Part shown: one piece after another, positions 34,417-42,794 of the stretch | Layout of the letters: each line of letters opens with the position of its first letter | How positions within the stretch are numbered: position 1 is the first letter of the stretch | Assembly: GCA_027623295.1 (NCBI GenBank) | Contig: JAQBXR010000017.1 | Location: forward strand, 1-55,402 | Reading direction: 5' to 3' | Source: Planctomycetota bacterium | GTDB lineage: Bacteria > Planctomycetota > UBA1135 | DNA length: 55,402 bases | Notes under the pieces: model-generated | Told to the model about the DNA's origin: nothing | Seen by the model: the letters and a program-made list of their open reading frames with translations, nothing else | Databases searched by the model: none | Made by a program: the position numbers and the translations under genes

Positions 34417-35172
34417 ATGGACCGCTCACAACTTTTTCTTGACGAAGTTTTCCTAAGCCTACAAGGTGAAGGATTAGAGGTCGGTCGTCCGCACCTGTTT
34501 GTGCGCTGCGGAGGATGTCCGCTGCGTTGCAATTACTGCGATACGCCGCGCTCCTGGAAACAACGCGACCAGTTCGATGTGTTTTTCGCACATGGTTCCA
34601 CCACCCGCGCAAATCCATTAAGCCAAATGGATCTACATAAAGTCTTGGAAGAAGTCTTGGCAAGCTATGACCTTAAACCTGCCGATGTCATGTTGGCGGT
34701 TACTGGGGGAGAACCCTTGCTGCAAGCGGAGTTCTTGGCCGATTGGCTGCCTCAATGGAGTGGGTCCGTACTGTTGGAGACCGCCGGGATTCTGGCCCTG
34801 CAATTGGAAAGTGTCATTTCCGAAGTTCAGCTCCTTTCCCTTGATTGGAAGCTTCCGGACACACTTCGCTCCGGCGAGGAACTGCTCGCAACCGAAGCCT
34901 GTCTCGACCTCGCACGTGCGGCAAAATGCACCACCCAAGTGAAGTTGGTGCTCACTGAAACGAACTCTTTGGAGCAAGTTTCCACTGCCTTAAAAACCAT
35001 TGCAGAGAAGTTGCCGGAAGCGGTGGTGTTCTTGCAGCCGGTGACTCCTTTTGCAAACGGACCGTTACCACCAAAAGCGGACCAACTGTTGACTTGGAGT
35101 TTGCACAACCGTGCTTTGTCTCTCGACTTGCGGGTTCTCCCACAAGTGCACCCCTTGCTTGGAGTTCGATAA
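34417..35172 (+). CDS. queE: 7-carboxy-7-deazaguanine synthase
   Basis: 251 residues, radical-SAM enzyme of queuosine/7-deazaguanine biosynthesis. The cluster motif CPLRCNYC (Cys34, Cys38, Cys41; C-x3-C-x2-C) follows FLSLQGEG and FVRCGG, as in QueE, and AVTGGEPLLQ is the SAM-binding GGE motif. It converts 6-carboxy-tetrahydropterin to 7-carboxy-7-deazaguanine. A GGAG sequence at 34406 serves as the ribosome-binding site. The stop codon overlaps the start of der (TAATG), so the two are translationally coupled. No other que gene is in the window. Confidence 0.9.
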   Translation: MDRSQLFLDEVFLSLQGEGLEVGRPHLFVRCGGCPLRCNYCDTPRSWKQRDQFDVFFAHGSTTRANPLSQMDLHKVLEEVLASYDLKPADVMLAVTGGEPLLQAEFLADWLPQWSGSVLLETAGILALQLESVISEVQLLSLDWKLPDTLRSGEELLATEACLDLARAAKCTTQVKLVLTETNSLEQVSTALKTIAEKLPEAVVFLQPVTPFANGPLPPKADQLLTWSLHNRALSLDLRVLPQVHPLLGVR

Positions 35173-36512
35173 TGTTGGAATCAAATAAACGCCCTCTAGT
35201 CGCCATCGTTGGGCGCCCCAACGTTGGTAAATCCTCACTCTTTAACCGGATGTTCGGTGACCGCCGCGCAATTGTGGAGCCGACGGCTGGAGTGACGCGC
35301 GATCGTTTGGTGCTGCCGGTTCGGTTGCCGGATTACGAGTTGTCCTTCGACTTGATGGACACCGGTGGTATTGGCATTGTGGACCGCGAAGACTTGGCGG
35401 CCTCGGTGGAGTACCAGGTACTCACCGGAATCACCGCGTCCGACTTAGTCATTTTCTTGGTGGATGCGCGCGAAGGTTTGACCTTGTTAGATGAACAAGT
35501 TGCGCAGTATCTTCGCCGCAGCAATGTGGAAGTGGTCATGGTTGCCAATAAGTGTGAAACGCGCTCGGCATCGATTGCTGCTTTGGAATTCAGCGCGCTT
35601 GGATTTGGCGAACCGCAACGCATTTCCGCGCAGGAGGGGCAAGGCTTCGGTGATTTCTATGAGCACCTCAGCACCTTGCTTCCAAAGGCGAATGAAATTG
35701 TGGAGGAAGGCCGTATGTCGATTGCGGTGCTCGGTCGCCGTAACACCGGCAAGTCCTCCTTCGTCAACGCAATCTTGGGCGAAGACCGGGTGATTGTGAG
35801 TGACCTGGCTGGCACCACCCGCGATGCCGTCGACATTGACCTTGAATGGCAAGGCCATGCACTGACATTGGTCGATACCGCAGGCGTGCACCGCAAGGGC
35901 AAAATCAACAGCGCGGTGGAATACTTCTCTTTGACGCGCTCCGATCAGGCCATTCGACGTGCCGACCTTGCACTTCTTTTCTTAGATCTGACCGAGACAG
36001 TCGCGCGTATGGACCAAGAGTTGGCGCGTACCATTGTCGACCGTCACAAGCCAACCGTGGTGGTTGGAACGAAATCCGACCTGGTGCCCGATATGTCTAT
36101 CCAGGATTTCCGTGACCTCGTTGGGCATAAGTTGCCGCATTTGAAAGGCGCACCCGTGCTGATGATTTCCAACGTGAATAAGAAAGGGCTAGATCGCGTG
36201 TTGCGCGAGAGTTTGGCAGTTTACGAAGAAGGTAGTATTCAGGTCGGCACTGGCGAATTGAATCGCATGGTGAAGGCAAGCTTCGATAACCTGCGCTTCC
36301 GTGGTCGTGGTGAGAAGCCAAAGGTCATGTACGCCACCCAGCTTGGCACCAACCCGCCATCGTTCTTGTTGTTTGTGAATCACAAGCGCCTGTTCGAGAA
36401 GGAAGTGTTGCGTACGCTCACCAACGATTTGCGTAAACGCATGAAGCTGGTCAGATCTCCCCTCCGCCTAGTCTTGCGCGAGCGGGAACGGAGTGCCTCC
36501 AAGAAGGGGTAA
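35172..36512 (+). CDS. der: Ribosome-biogenesis GTPase Der (EngA)
   Basis: About 446 residues with the unique tandem G-domains of Der: G1 GRPNVGKSS with DTGG and NKCE, then a second G1 GRRNTGKSS with DTAG and TKSD. The C-terminal KH-like domain follows (GRGEKPKVMYATQLGTNPPSF, ending in LRLVLRERERSASKKG). It acts in assembly of the 50S subunit. The second G1 reads GRRNTGKSS rather than the more common GRPNVGKSS, which still fits the consensus. The start is the ATG at 35172, overlapping the queE stop by 1 nt. Confidence 0.95.
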   Translation: MLESNKRPLVAIVGRPNVGKSSLFNRMFGDRRAIVEPTAGVTRDRLVLPVRLPDYELSFDLMDTGGIGIVDREDLAASVEYQVLTGITASDLVIFLVDAREGLTLLDEQVAQYLRRSNVEVVMVANKCETRSASIAALEFSALGFGEPQRISAQEGQGFGDFYEHLSTLLPKANEIVEEGRMSIAVLGRRNTGKSSFVNAILGEDRVIVSDLAGTTRDAVDIDLEWQGHALTLVDTAGVHRKGKINSAVEYFSLTRSDQAIRRADLALLFLDLTETVARMDQELARTIVDRHKPTVVVGTKSDLVPDMSIQDFRDLVGHKLPHLKGAPVLMISNVNKKGLDRVLRESLAVYEEGSIQVGTGELNRMVKASFDNLRFRGRGEKPKVMYATQLGTNPPSFLLFVNHKRLFEKEVLRTLTNDLRKRMKLVRSPLRLVLRERERSASKKG

Positions 36513-36568
36513 CCCCGGGCTTCGGGAAGGTCTGTTCGTTGGACGCAATTAGGGCTCCCCTGGCCTGC

Positions 36569-36574
36569 TAGAAT
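36569..36574 (+). promoter_or_regulatory. -10 box TAGAAT, leaderless promoter of the small lipoprotein gene
   Basis: TAGAAT lies 7 nt before the ATG at 36582 with no Shine-Dalgarno. It starts a new unit after der. Confidence 0.55.
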
Positions 36575-36581
36575 CCACATA

Positions 36582-37043
36582 ATGCGTTTTTCCGTATTGC
36601 CGCTGCTCCTGGTGCTTTTTGTCACCTCCCTTCCCGCATGCTCTGGCCCAACGCTAGAGGATGAGACCGGCCGCTGGACCGAGCGTGTCTTGGAGCCAGC
36701 ACCGCCCATGCGCGACATCATGGACGCATTCGAGTGGTCCATGGTTAATGCGGGCTTCGCCCTGGGGGAGCGCGATGACTCTCGTCATACCTTGACCTCC
36801 GCATGGGATTTGCAACTGCAGCCCTTTCGTAACAAGGGGCGGCGCTGGCAAGGCATCCTCCGTGTGGAAAAAAACGCGGAAGGCGAGACGATTGTGAAAT
36901 CTCGAGTCATTCAGGAAAAGAATGTCACCCAAGACGATACGCTGGATTCTGGCGAAGCGGATTGGGAGCGCATGGAGGACGACATGATTCGTTCGCGCAT
37001 TCTGCTGCAGCACCTCGTGTCGCAACTTCACCTCGCCGGTTAA
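36582..37043 (+). CDS. Small lipoprotein of unknown function
   Basis: 153 residues. A signal peptide ends in a lipobox (VTSLPACSG), so the protein is probably an envelope lipoprotein. The mature domain of about 130 residues mixes acidic and basic patches (TLTSAWDLQLQPFRNKGRRW and VEKNAEGETIVKSRVIQEKN), suggesting a beta-rich domain. I recognise no family. ATG 36582 is supported by the TAGAAT box. It is followed after 7 nt by the zinc-binding protein gene. Confidence 0.65.
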   Translation: MRFSVLPLLLVLFVTSLPACSGPTLEDETGRWTERVLEPAPPMRDIMDAFEWSMVNAGFALGERDDSRHTLTSAWDLQLQPFRNKGRRWQGILRVEKNAEGETIVKSRVIQEKNVTQDDTLDSGEADWERMEDDMIRSRILLQHLVSQLHLAG

Positions 37044-37050
37044 CCCCCAT

Positions 37051-37581
37051 ATGGCTCAATCCTGGTCCTTTCGTAAGCGTGACGCTACCTGCAGCGACTG
37101 CAACCGCAGTTATCAGGAAGGCGAAGAGGTTTACTCTTTGCTCCGGTTGGTAGAGGAAGAGTTGCAGCGCGTCGATGCCTGCCGCTCCTGCTTCGACCAA
37201 CGCGATGCCTCTCAAGACGTGGTTTATTGGCGCACTTCGCATAGTGAGAAGCGCGGCACCATGAAAATGGACTTTGACTTGCTGCTCGCTGCCATGGAAG
37301 GCATGGCAAAGGATGAGCGCGAGGACCGCCGAGATCTGTGTTACTTATTGGCTCTCTTGTTGGTGCGTCACCGAAAATTGCGTCTCGAACGTGTCGAAAT
37401 GCGCGGCAATAAGGAGTATCTGATTTTGCGTAAAATTCGCTCTCAGAACCGCTTCCCAGTGGAGAGTCGAGAGCTGGAGCCGGAACGTCGGCAGAAGCTC
37501 ACCGGCATCCTGGCCGAGCTCATGGACCCCACCGCAGAGGGTGATTTAGACAGCGCTCTGGGTAAGGAAGAAACGGCCTAA
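37051..37581 (+). CDS. Zinc-binding CxxC protein of unknown function
   Basis: 176 residues. Two CxxC pairs form a likely zinc site near the N-terminus: CSDC at about 14-17 and CRSC at about 44-47, with the sequence between them rich in acidic residues. The rest is helical and charged (DREDRRDLCYLLALLLVRHRKLRLERVEM) and could bind nucleic acid or another protein. I know similar small proteins from planctomycete genomes but no function. It is in an operon with the upstream lipoprotein. A terminator follows. Confidence 0.62.
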   Translation: MAQSWSFRKRDATCSDCNRSYQEGEEVYSLLRLVEEELQRVDACRSCFDQRDASQDVVYWRTSHSEKRGTMKMDFDLLLAAMEGMAKDEREDRRDLCYLLALLLVRHRKLRLERVEMRGNKEYLILRKIRSQNRFPVESRELEPERRQKLTGILAELMDPTAEGDLDSALGKEETA

Positions 37582-37618
37582 ATAGCGCTGCAATTAGCCT
37601 CAAATCAGGTTTTTTTTG

Positions 37619-37646
37619 AAACCCGTGGATTTCCTCGGGTTTTTTC
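37619..37646 (+). terminator. Rho-independent terminator before the dcw cluster
   Basis: AAACCCG (37619-37625) and CGGGTTT (37636-37642) pair around a 10-nt loop, and the T-run extends to 37646. It separates the lipoprotein/zinc operon from mraZ. Confidence 0.75.
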
Positions 37647-37659
37647 TTGCGGATTCTGG

Positions 37660-37707
37660 GCGGAGGGGGAAGATAGGAAAGCGGAGGAAAAGAACATAAG
37701 TGTGGAG
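37660..37707 (+). promoter_or_regulatory. Candidate MraZ operator: GGAG repeats at 21-bp spacing
   Basis: CGGAG occurs at 37661 and 37682 and TGGAG at 37703, each 21 bp apart (two helical turns), within the mraZ upstream region; the first two lie in a longer GCGGAGG repeat. MraZ proteins bind direct repeats containing a TGGG-type core upstream of their own gene, normally spaced about one turn apart. The spacing here differs, so this is a candidate only. Confidence 0.3.
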
Positions 37708-37752
37708 TGACTGATTAGTCCACGAACAGTTCTTCGCCTCGCCCCCCAACTC

Positions 37753-38256
37753 ATGATTGACTTCGCCGGAGACTCCACGCACAAGATCGACAAGAAAGGT
37801 CGCATCTTTATGCCGAGTGCTCTCCTCGAGGAAGTGGAGCGCGCCATTGCTCAGAAGGAGATGGATCCTCTGGAAGGTGGCTACTTTCGCGTTTTTGCGA
37901 ATCGCGCCGTTGGCTGCTTCGATCTATATACCGAATCTGAGTTTCGGAAATTTCGTCTTACATCGTTGGGGAAAGAGAAGACCGCCCAAGGAGCGCGTTT
38001 GTTGCGCCGCTTCATCGGAGCTAATACACGCAGAATCAAGGTTGATAGCCAGAACCGGATTTTGTTGCCTGAAGATTTGCGTTCCGGGTTACCCCTGGAA
38101 GGTGATGTCGAAATCGTCGGTTGCGGAAGTTACATCGAAGTTTGGGATGCAAAAACCTTCCTTGAGAAGGCCATGCCAGAAGCCGACAACTACTACGGAA
38201 TTGAGGCTCCTGGGCTTCGGAATCCGGACTATGTACCTGAGGAGGGGGAGCAGTGA
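37753..38256 (+). CDS. mraZ: Transcriptional regulator MraZ
   Basis: 167 residues, slightly longer than the typical ~150. It has two AbrB-like swapped-hairpin units, the first around STHKIDKKGRIFMPSALLEE and the second around NTRRIKVDSQNRILLPEDLR. These DxKGR and DxQNRI elements define the MraZ DNA-binding fold. It is a ring-forming autoregulator at the head of the dcw cluster. No Shine-Dalgarno is visible before the ATG. The gene ends in an acidic tail (PEEGEQ) whose coding sequence supplies the strong GAGGAGGGGG ribosome-binding site for rsmH. Confidence 0.92.
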   Translation: MIDFAGDSTHKIDKKGRIFMPSALLEEVERAIAQKEMDPLEGGYFRVFANRAVGCFDLYTESEFRKFRLTSLGKEKTAQGARLLRRFIGANTRRIKVDSQNRILLPEDLRSGLPLEGDVEIVGCGSYIEVWDAKTFLEKAMPEADNYYGIEAPGLRNPDYVPEEGEQ

Positions 38257-39200
38257 TCCTTGTCTGCCGCCATCTTGATTCACCACCCGGCCCAATAATG
38301 CCGTCTCGTCACCAGCCCGTTTTAATGGAGCAAGTGCTTGAGGCACTGCAGCCAGAACGTGGCGGTTTCTTTGTCGATGCCACCGTTGGAGGTGGAGGAC
38401 ATGCCCATGCCATTTTGTCCGCTCATCCTGGCAATCGCCTGCTCGCCATCGACCGCGATGTGCAGGCGCTTGAGCGTGCCAAAGAGCGCCTTGCCGAATT
38501 CGGCGATCGCGTGATCTTTGAGCATGCTCCGTTCTCTGCGGTTGTCAGTTTGGTTGAGGCCGCCCACTCGGGAAAGGTGGATGGCATTCTCGCCGACTTC
38601 GGCGTTTCGTCCGATCAGATTGACGACCGCGAGCGCGGATTTAGCTTCATGCAAGACGGCCCGTTGGACATGCGTATGGATCGCACCAAGCAGAAGACCT
38701 CTGCAGCGCGTCTATTAGCCGATTCAAGCGAGGATGAGATTGAGCATTGGTTGCGCGATTACGGTGAAGAACGTTACGCCCGACGCATTGCCAATGCCAT
38801 CGTGAAGCAACGTCGTTTTGGTCCTTTGCTGCGCACCTCGCAGTTGGCGGACCTTGTGGGGCGCACCATTCCATCGGGACGTTCTGGGCATCACGTAGCA
38901 ACACGGACCTTCCAAGGTATCCGCATTGCGGTGAACCGTGAACTCGACGAAATCGAAGTCTTCCTTCAAGCCACACCGAAGTTGTTGGCAGAAGGCGGGC
39001 GCTTGGCCGTCATTAGCTTCCACTCTTTGGAAGATCGCGCATGCAAAGTGGCCTTACGCAATGAAGCGCGTGGGGGAGACTTTAAGAATCTCATTCCACG
39101 TGGCGCAACCGCAAACCAAAGTGAGATTCGCAAGAACCCGCGCTCAAGAAGTGCGCGGCTTCGTGCCATCGAATGCGTGTCCAAAGGAGGACAGGCGTGA
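38253..39200 (+). CDS. rsmH: 16S rRNA m4C1402 methyltransferase RsmH
   Basis: About 315 residues, a SAM-dependent methyltransferase that N4-methylates 16S rRNA C1402. It has the SAM-binding VDATVGGGGHAHAIL, DFGVSSDQIDD, MDRTKQKT-type PLDMRM motif and VISFHSLEDR. The start is debatable: the family usually begins at HQPVLMEQV, i.e. ATG 38298. GTG 38253 is chosen because a strong GGAGGGGG ribosome-binding site sits 6 nt before it and it overlaps the mraZ stop (GTGA), whereas nothing precedes 38298. That adds 15 non-conserved residues. Confidence 0.92.
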   Translation: MILVCRHLDSPPGPIMPSRHQPVLMEQVLEALQPERGGFFVDATVGGGGHAHAILSAHPGNRLLAIDRDVQALERAKERLAEFGDRVIFEHAPFSAVVSLVEAAHSGKVDGILADFGVSSDQIDDRERGFSFMQDGPLDMRMDRTKQKTSAARLLADSSEDEIEHWLRDYGEERYARRIANAIVKQRRFGPLLRTSQLADLVGRTIPSGRSGHHVATRTFQGIRIAVNRELDEIEVFLQATPKLLAEGGRLAVISFHSLEDRACKVALRNEARGGDFKNLIPRGATANQSEIRKNPRSRSARLRAIECVSKGGQA

Positions 39201-39445
39201 ACGAACGGATTGCAGTCCTGTTAGTGGCCCTCGTATTAGAGATGCTCGGCGGACTCGGTCTACGCAATGAAACCCTTGCTTCGCGCGGGCGCATTGAAGT
39301 GCACCGTCGATGCTCGGAAATGTGTGAAGCGCGCATTGATTTGCTGCAAGCGATTTACCACCAGGTGACCTCGCCAGCAAACTTGCAGCGCGAAATCGAA
39401 AGAAGAAAACTACAACGCGAAGTCGCGAACCTGCATCAGCTGTGA
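39197..39445 (+). CDS. FtsL-like small bitopic protein
   Basis: About 82 residues. A short N-terminus, one hydrophobic helix (IAVLLVALVLEMLGGLGL) and a C-terminal helical region with coiled-coil heptads (YHQVTSPANLQREIERRKLQREVANLHQL). This size, topology and position between rsmH and the class-B PBP gene match FtsL, a divisome bitopic protein with very low sequence conservation. The start is GTG 39197, preceded by AAAGGAGG at 6-nt spacing and overlapping the rsmH stop (GTGA). FtsL identity rests on context and topology. Confidence 0.6.
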   Translation: MNERIAVLLVALVLEMLGGLGLRNETLASRGRIEVHRRCSEMCEARIDLLQAIYHQVTSPANLQREIERRKLQREVANLHQL

Positions 39446-41304
39446 GCTCGAACCCCCAGGCATTTCGTCCCTATATGGCCTTAGCGCCGATTGGGATTTT
39501 GTACTTGGCTTCGATGAGCCGCATGGTTTACTTGCAGGTGGGGGACCGGCCCGAGGTTGCGCCGGTGCGGGTCGAGGCAAAAGTGGTGCTACCCGCCGCG
39601 CGCGGTTCGATTCTGGATCGCAATGGTTTAGTACTGGCGGAAGATGTCACCAGTTGGGATCTGGTCATCAACTACCGCATGGCGGACCGTTCGCTGATTG
39701 CCCTGATGGGTGCCGAAAGGTTGAGCCCCCGAGAGGCGAAGGAGAAGATTCACATTTTGGCCAATGGCCTCCAAGTGCCGTTCCGCGACATGTGGAATGC
39801 ACTCATGGTCAATCCAAGCTCGGCGCAAGTCATACGCAAAGGCCTCGGTCCCTCGGACCGCGAAAGTGTGGCGCGCACCTTAAGCATGGTTCCGCATTCC
39901 GGCCTCAATCTGGTGCAAAACTATCGACGGGTGTACCCGAATGATCGCGTGCTCAGTCACATGATTGGATTGCAAGGTGCCAAAAACGAGAAGGATGAGG
40001 GCGCAAGTGCCGGTTCCGGCTTGGAGCTAGGCCTAGAGTCTTTGCTCGCCGGATCTGACGGCGTGCGTCACTCGATTGCGGTGAGCGGTGAAAATGGTGT
40101 GAATCCAGCGCTTGGTATGGAACAGCCGGTGCATGGTTTGTCGGTGAAGACTACTCTAGATATAGAGTTGTCTACCTTCGCGCGTGCCGAGCTTGGCGAA
40201 CTCATGGAAGAATTCGAACCGGTGAACTGTTACGCCATCACCGTAGACGTCAAAAGTGGTCAAATTCTCAGTATGTTGGGCGTTCCAGATTACGATGCCA
40301 ACGATCCGGTGAACTCCATGGAGCTCACCGTGAGTCCATTCAATGGAGAAGAGGGCCTTTCCGGTTGGACCTACCCTGGGAAATGGCGGATTGCACCAGG
40401 AAGTACGGTGAAGCCACTTATGGCCGCTTATGCACTCGAACGCAATGCGATTCAGCCAGACCAGTGGTTCGATGATTTCAATGGAAGCTATGTGCCTCCG
40501 CACCGTTTGCGAAGAGATGACATTAACAATTCGATAGGCACACCCATAGGCCCCATGCGCGCACATGAGGGCATCGTGTTTAGTTCGAATATTGTCTTTG
40601 CCCAAATCGCGCGTGCGATTGGTCGCGAGGGCATGGCCGACTTTGGTGACTTCTACGGCTTCCACAAGGAATCTCATTTCTTGGATGGCCTGAGCTTGCG
40701 CTTTCAGGGAGGGACCTTGAAATCTCGTTCGGCCTTTATGGAAGAGCGGGGTCCAGATGCTCTCGCCTATCTCATACCTAGCATGGGATATGGCGTGAAC
40801 TTCACGGTGCCGCCGCTCGATCACGCAATGGCTTTGGCGAGCATTGCCAATGGAGGCTTGCTACATGCGCCATCTTTGGATCCCCGCGTGGAACCCAATC
40901 CCAAACGTATTCTGAGTGAGGAAACCACCAAGTACGTGCGCACGGCCATGCATGAAATGGCGCACTTGGAAAAGCGCAAGTGGTTGCCACACCGCGATCG
41001 CTTTAACTACTGTGGGAAATCTGGCACCGCCGAGTTGAAAGCTGGTCCACTGGCAGGCAAGTACACCTCCGTTTTCTGCGCATTCGGCCCTTATGAGGAT
41101 CCAGAAGTCTTGGTACTGGTGGTGGCCTTTGGGACCACTAAAACTGACTCTTACGGCTCCACTCACTTCGGATCGAAGGTCTCAGGGAAAGCTGCCGTGA
41201 ATATTCTCGCCCACGCTCTCGAATCTCGTGGAAGTCTCGCTACAAAACCGCCGGAAACCTTGGATTTCAAGGCTTCTGGCGCTAGTCTTCAGCGAGACGA
41301 ATGA
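39442..41304 (+). CDS. Class B penicillin-binding protein (FtsI/PBP3-like)
   Basis: 620 residues with one N-terminal membrane helix (about 12-30), the class B dimerisation/pedestal module (RGSILDRNGLVLAE at 54-67) and the transpeptidase domain. Its catalytic motifs are S321-TVK324, S381-SN383 and K526-SGT529. It cross-links septal or lateral peptidoglycan. Location in the dcw cluster beside ftsW suggests the division enzyme FtsI. The start is GTG 39442, overlapping the FtsL-like stop. The gene's last bases overlap murE (ATGA). Confidence 0.92.
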   Translation: MSSNPQAFRPYMALAPIGILYLASMSRMVYLQVGDRPEVAPVRVEAKVVLPAARGSILDRNGLVLAEDVTSWDLVINYRMADRSLIALMGAERLSPREAKEKIHILANGLQVPFRDMWNALMVNPSSAQVIRKGLGPSDRESVARTLSMVPHSGLNLVQNYRRVYPNDRVLSHMIGLQGAKNEKDEGASAGSGLELGLESLLAGSDGVRHSIAVSGENGVNPALGMEQPVHGLSVKTTLDIELSTFARAELGELMEEFEPVNCYAITVDVKSGQILSMLGVPDYDANDPVNSMELTVSPFNGEEGLSGWTYPGKWRIAPGSTVKPLMAAYALERNAIQPDQWFDDFNGSYVPPHRLRRDDINNSIGTPIGPMRAHEGIVFSSNIVFAQIARAIGREGMADFGDFYGFHKESHFLDGLSLRFQGGTLKSRSAFMEERGPDALAYLIPSMGYGVNFTVPPLDHAMALASIANGGLLHAPSLDPRVEPNPKRILSEETTKYVRTAMHEMAHLEKRKWLPHRDRFNYCGKSGTAELKAGPLAGKYTSVFCAFGPYEDPEVLVLVVAFGTTKTDSYGSTHFGSKVSGKAAVNILAHALESRGSLATKPPETLDFKASGASLQRDE

Positions 41305-42794
41305 AGGTTTCCGAGCTCCTCCACCTGCTGTCCGAGAAAGGCGCTTCTGTCACCCTGCGGGGCGCGGAAGGTGGTGCTGACCCGCAACTCTTGCGCGCCT
41401 GCTTTGACTCGCGCGAGGTGCGCCCGGGCGATTTGTTCTGTGCGCTGGGCGGCTACCGCACCGACGGACGACGTTATCTCTCCCAAGCCTTGGAACGCGG
41501 CGCGGCGGCCTTCCTGCTGCAAGGGGAGGAACACCACAGCTCGCTGCCGTATTTGTGTTTGCCGGAAGCTTGCTCTCCGGTCGAAGTGGCCGGCCTGGCG
41601 GGTTTCATAGCGCATGAATTACTCGGCCGGCCAAGCGAAGCGATTTGGGTCGGCGCAGTGACGGGAACCAATGGAAAAAGCACGGTGGTGCATTTGCTGG
41701 AGCACGCCATGACGGAGTGTGGAGTAGCCACTGCGTGCGGCGGGACTTTGGGACTGCGCTTTCAGGACCAGGAACACGCCATTTTAAACACCACTCCTCC
41801 GGCCGATGTGTTGCATCAGTGGTTGTCGGATGTGGTCAAAGGGAATGGCAAGGCTGTGGTGTTGGAAGCTAGCTCGATTGGTTTGGAGCAAGGACGCATG
41901 AGTGGGGTTGCCGTGGATTGCGCTGCATGGACCAACTTGAGTCATGATCACTTGGACATGCACCTGACCATGGAGGCTTATGCAAAAGCCAAGGCGGCCA
42001 TGTTTTTGGAATTGGATTCCTCTGCAGTAGCCTTGTTGCCAACCAACGAAAACTTACGCCAGCTTTGTGCTGAAACGCGAGCGCAAAAAGTTGTTTGGGG
42101 TTGCAATACCGATCACGCGGACCTGCGCGGTAACTGCAGCTTTAGTGCCTCGGGTTTACGTTTGGAAATCAGCGGTCTTTTCGGCGAAGGCGTGATTCTG
42201 AGTTCCCTGATTGGGCAACACAACGCGGAGAATCTGCTGGTTGCCTTCGGCATGATGCGCGCCGCTGGAATCCCAGCGGAAGCAGCTTGTCATGCATTGC
42301 AATCTTGCACCGCCGCCCCAGGCCGTTTGCAGCGTGTAGCCCCAGAGTTTCGAGCACCACTATTCGTCGATTATGCGCACAGCCCAGAAGCCTTAGAACG
42401 CGTATTAAAGGCCTTACGCAGCGCATTCCCGCATTCCCGCATTGGCGTGGTTTTTGGTGCCGGTGGAGATCGCGATAAGGGGAAGCGTCAGCCGATGGGA
42501 ATCGCTGCCGGCACCCATGCAGACTGGTGTGTGGTGACCTCGGACAATCCGCGTGGTGAAAATCCAACTCAAATTGCAGAAGCCGTTTTAGAAGGCGTGC
42601 AATCTACCGATTGTCCAAGTGTTTTAGAACTCGATCGACGCCTTGCGATTCGCCTTGCGGTGGAACGACTTCTTCCTGGCGATGTGCTTTTACTCGCCGG
42701 TAAAGGTCACGAAACTTACCAGGAAATCAACCACGTGCGGCATCCTTTCGATGATCGGGTAGAACTGCGGGAGGCGGTGGCATGCTTAACTTAA
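41301..42794 (+). CDS. murE: UDP-MurNAc-tripeptide synthetase MurE
   Basis: 497 residues with the Mur ligase signature: P-loop TGTNGKSTVVHLL, the carbamylated-Lys region (EAYAKAKAAMF) and the C-terminal domain (DYAHSPEALERVL). SDNPRGENP contains the DNPR motif that in MurE selects meso-diaminopimelate as third amino acid. So the peptidoglycan is predicted to be mDAP-type. The ATG overlaps the PBP stop by 4 nt, and murF starts 13 nt before its end. Confidence 0.95.
   Translation: MKVSELLHLLSEKGASVTLRGAEGGADPQLLRACFDSREVRPGDLFCALGGYRTDGRRYLSQALERGAAAFLLQGEEHHSSLPYLCLPEACSPVEVAGLAGFIAHELLGRPSEAIWVGAVTGTNGKSTVVHLLEHAMTECGVATACGGTLGLRFQDQEHAILNTTPPADVLHQWLSDVVKGNGKAVVLEASSIGLEQGRMSGVAVDCAAWTNLSHDHLDMHLTMEAYAKAKAAMFLELDSSAVALLPTNENLRQLCAETRAQKVVWGCNTDHADLRGNCSFSASGLRLEISGLFGEGVILSSLIGQHNAENLLVAFGMMRAAGIPAEAACHALQSCTAAPGRLQRVAPEFRAPLFVDYAHSPEALERVLKALRSAFPHSRIGVVFGAGGDRDKGKRQPMGIAAGTHADWCVVTSDNPRGENPTQIAEAVLEGVQSTDCPSVLELDRRLAIRLAVERLLPGDVLLLAGKGHETYQEINHVRHPFDDRVELREAVACLT

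Noticed and set aside
40156-40824. 222-codon minus-strand open frame inside the PBP gene
   Set aside because: The plus frame carries all three transpeptidase motifs; the antisense has no support.
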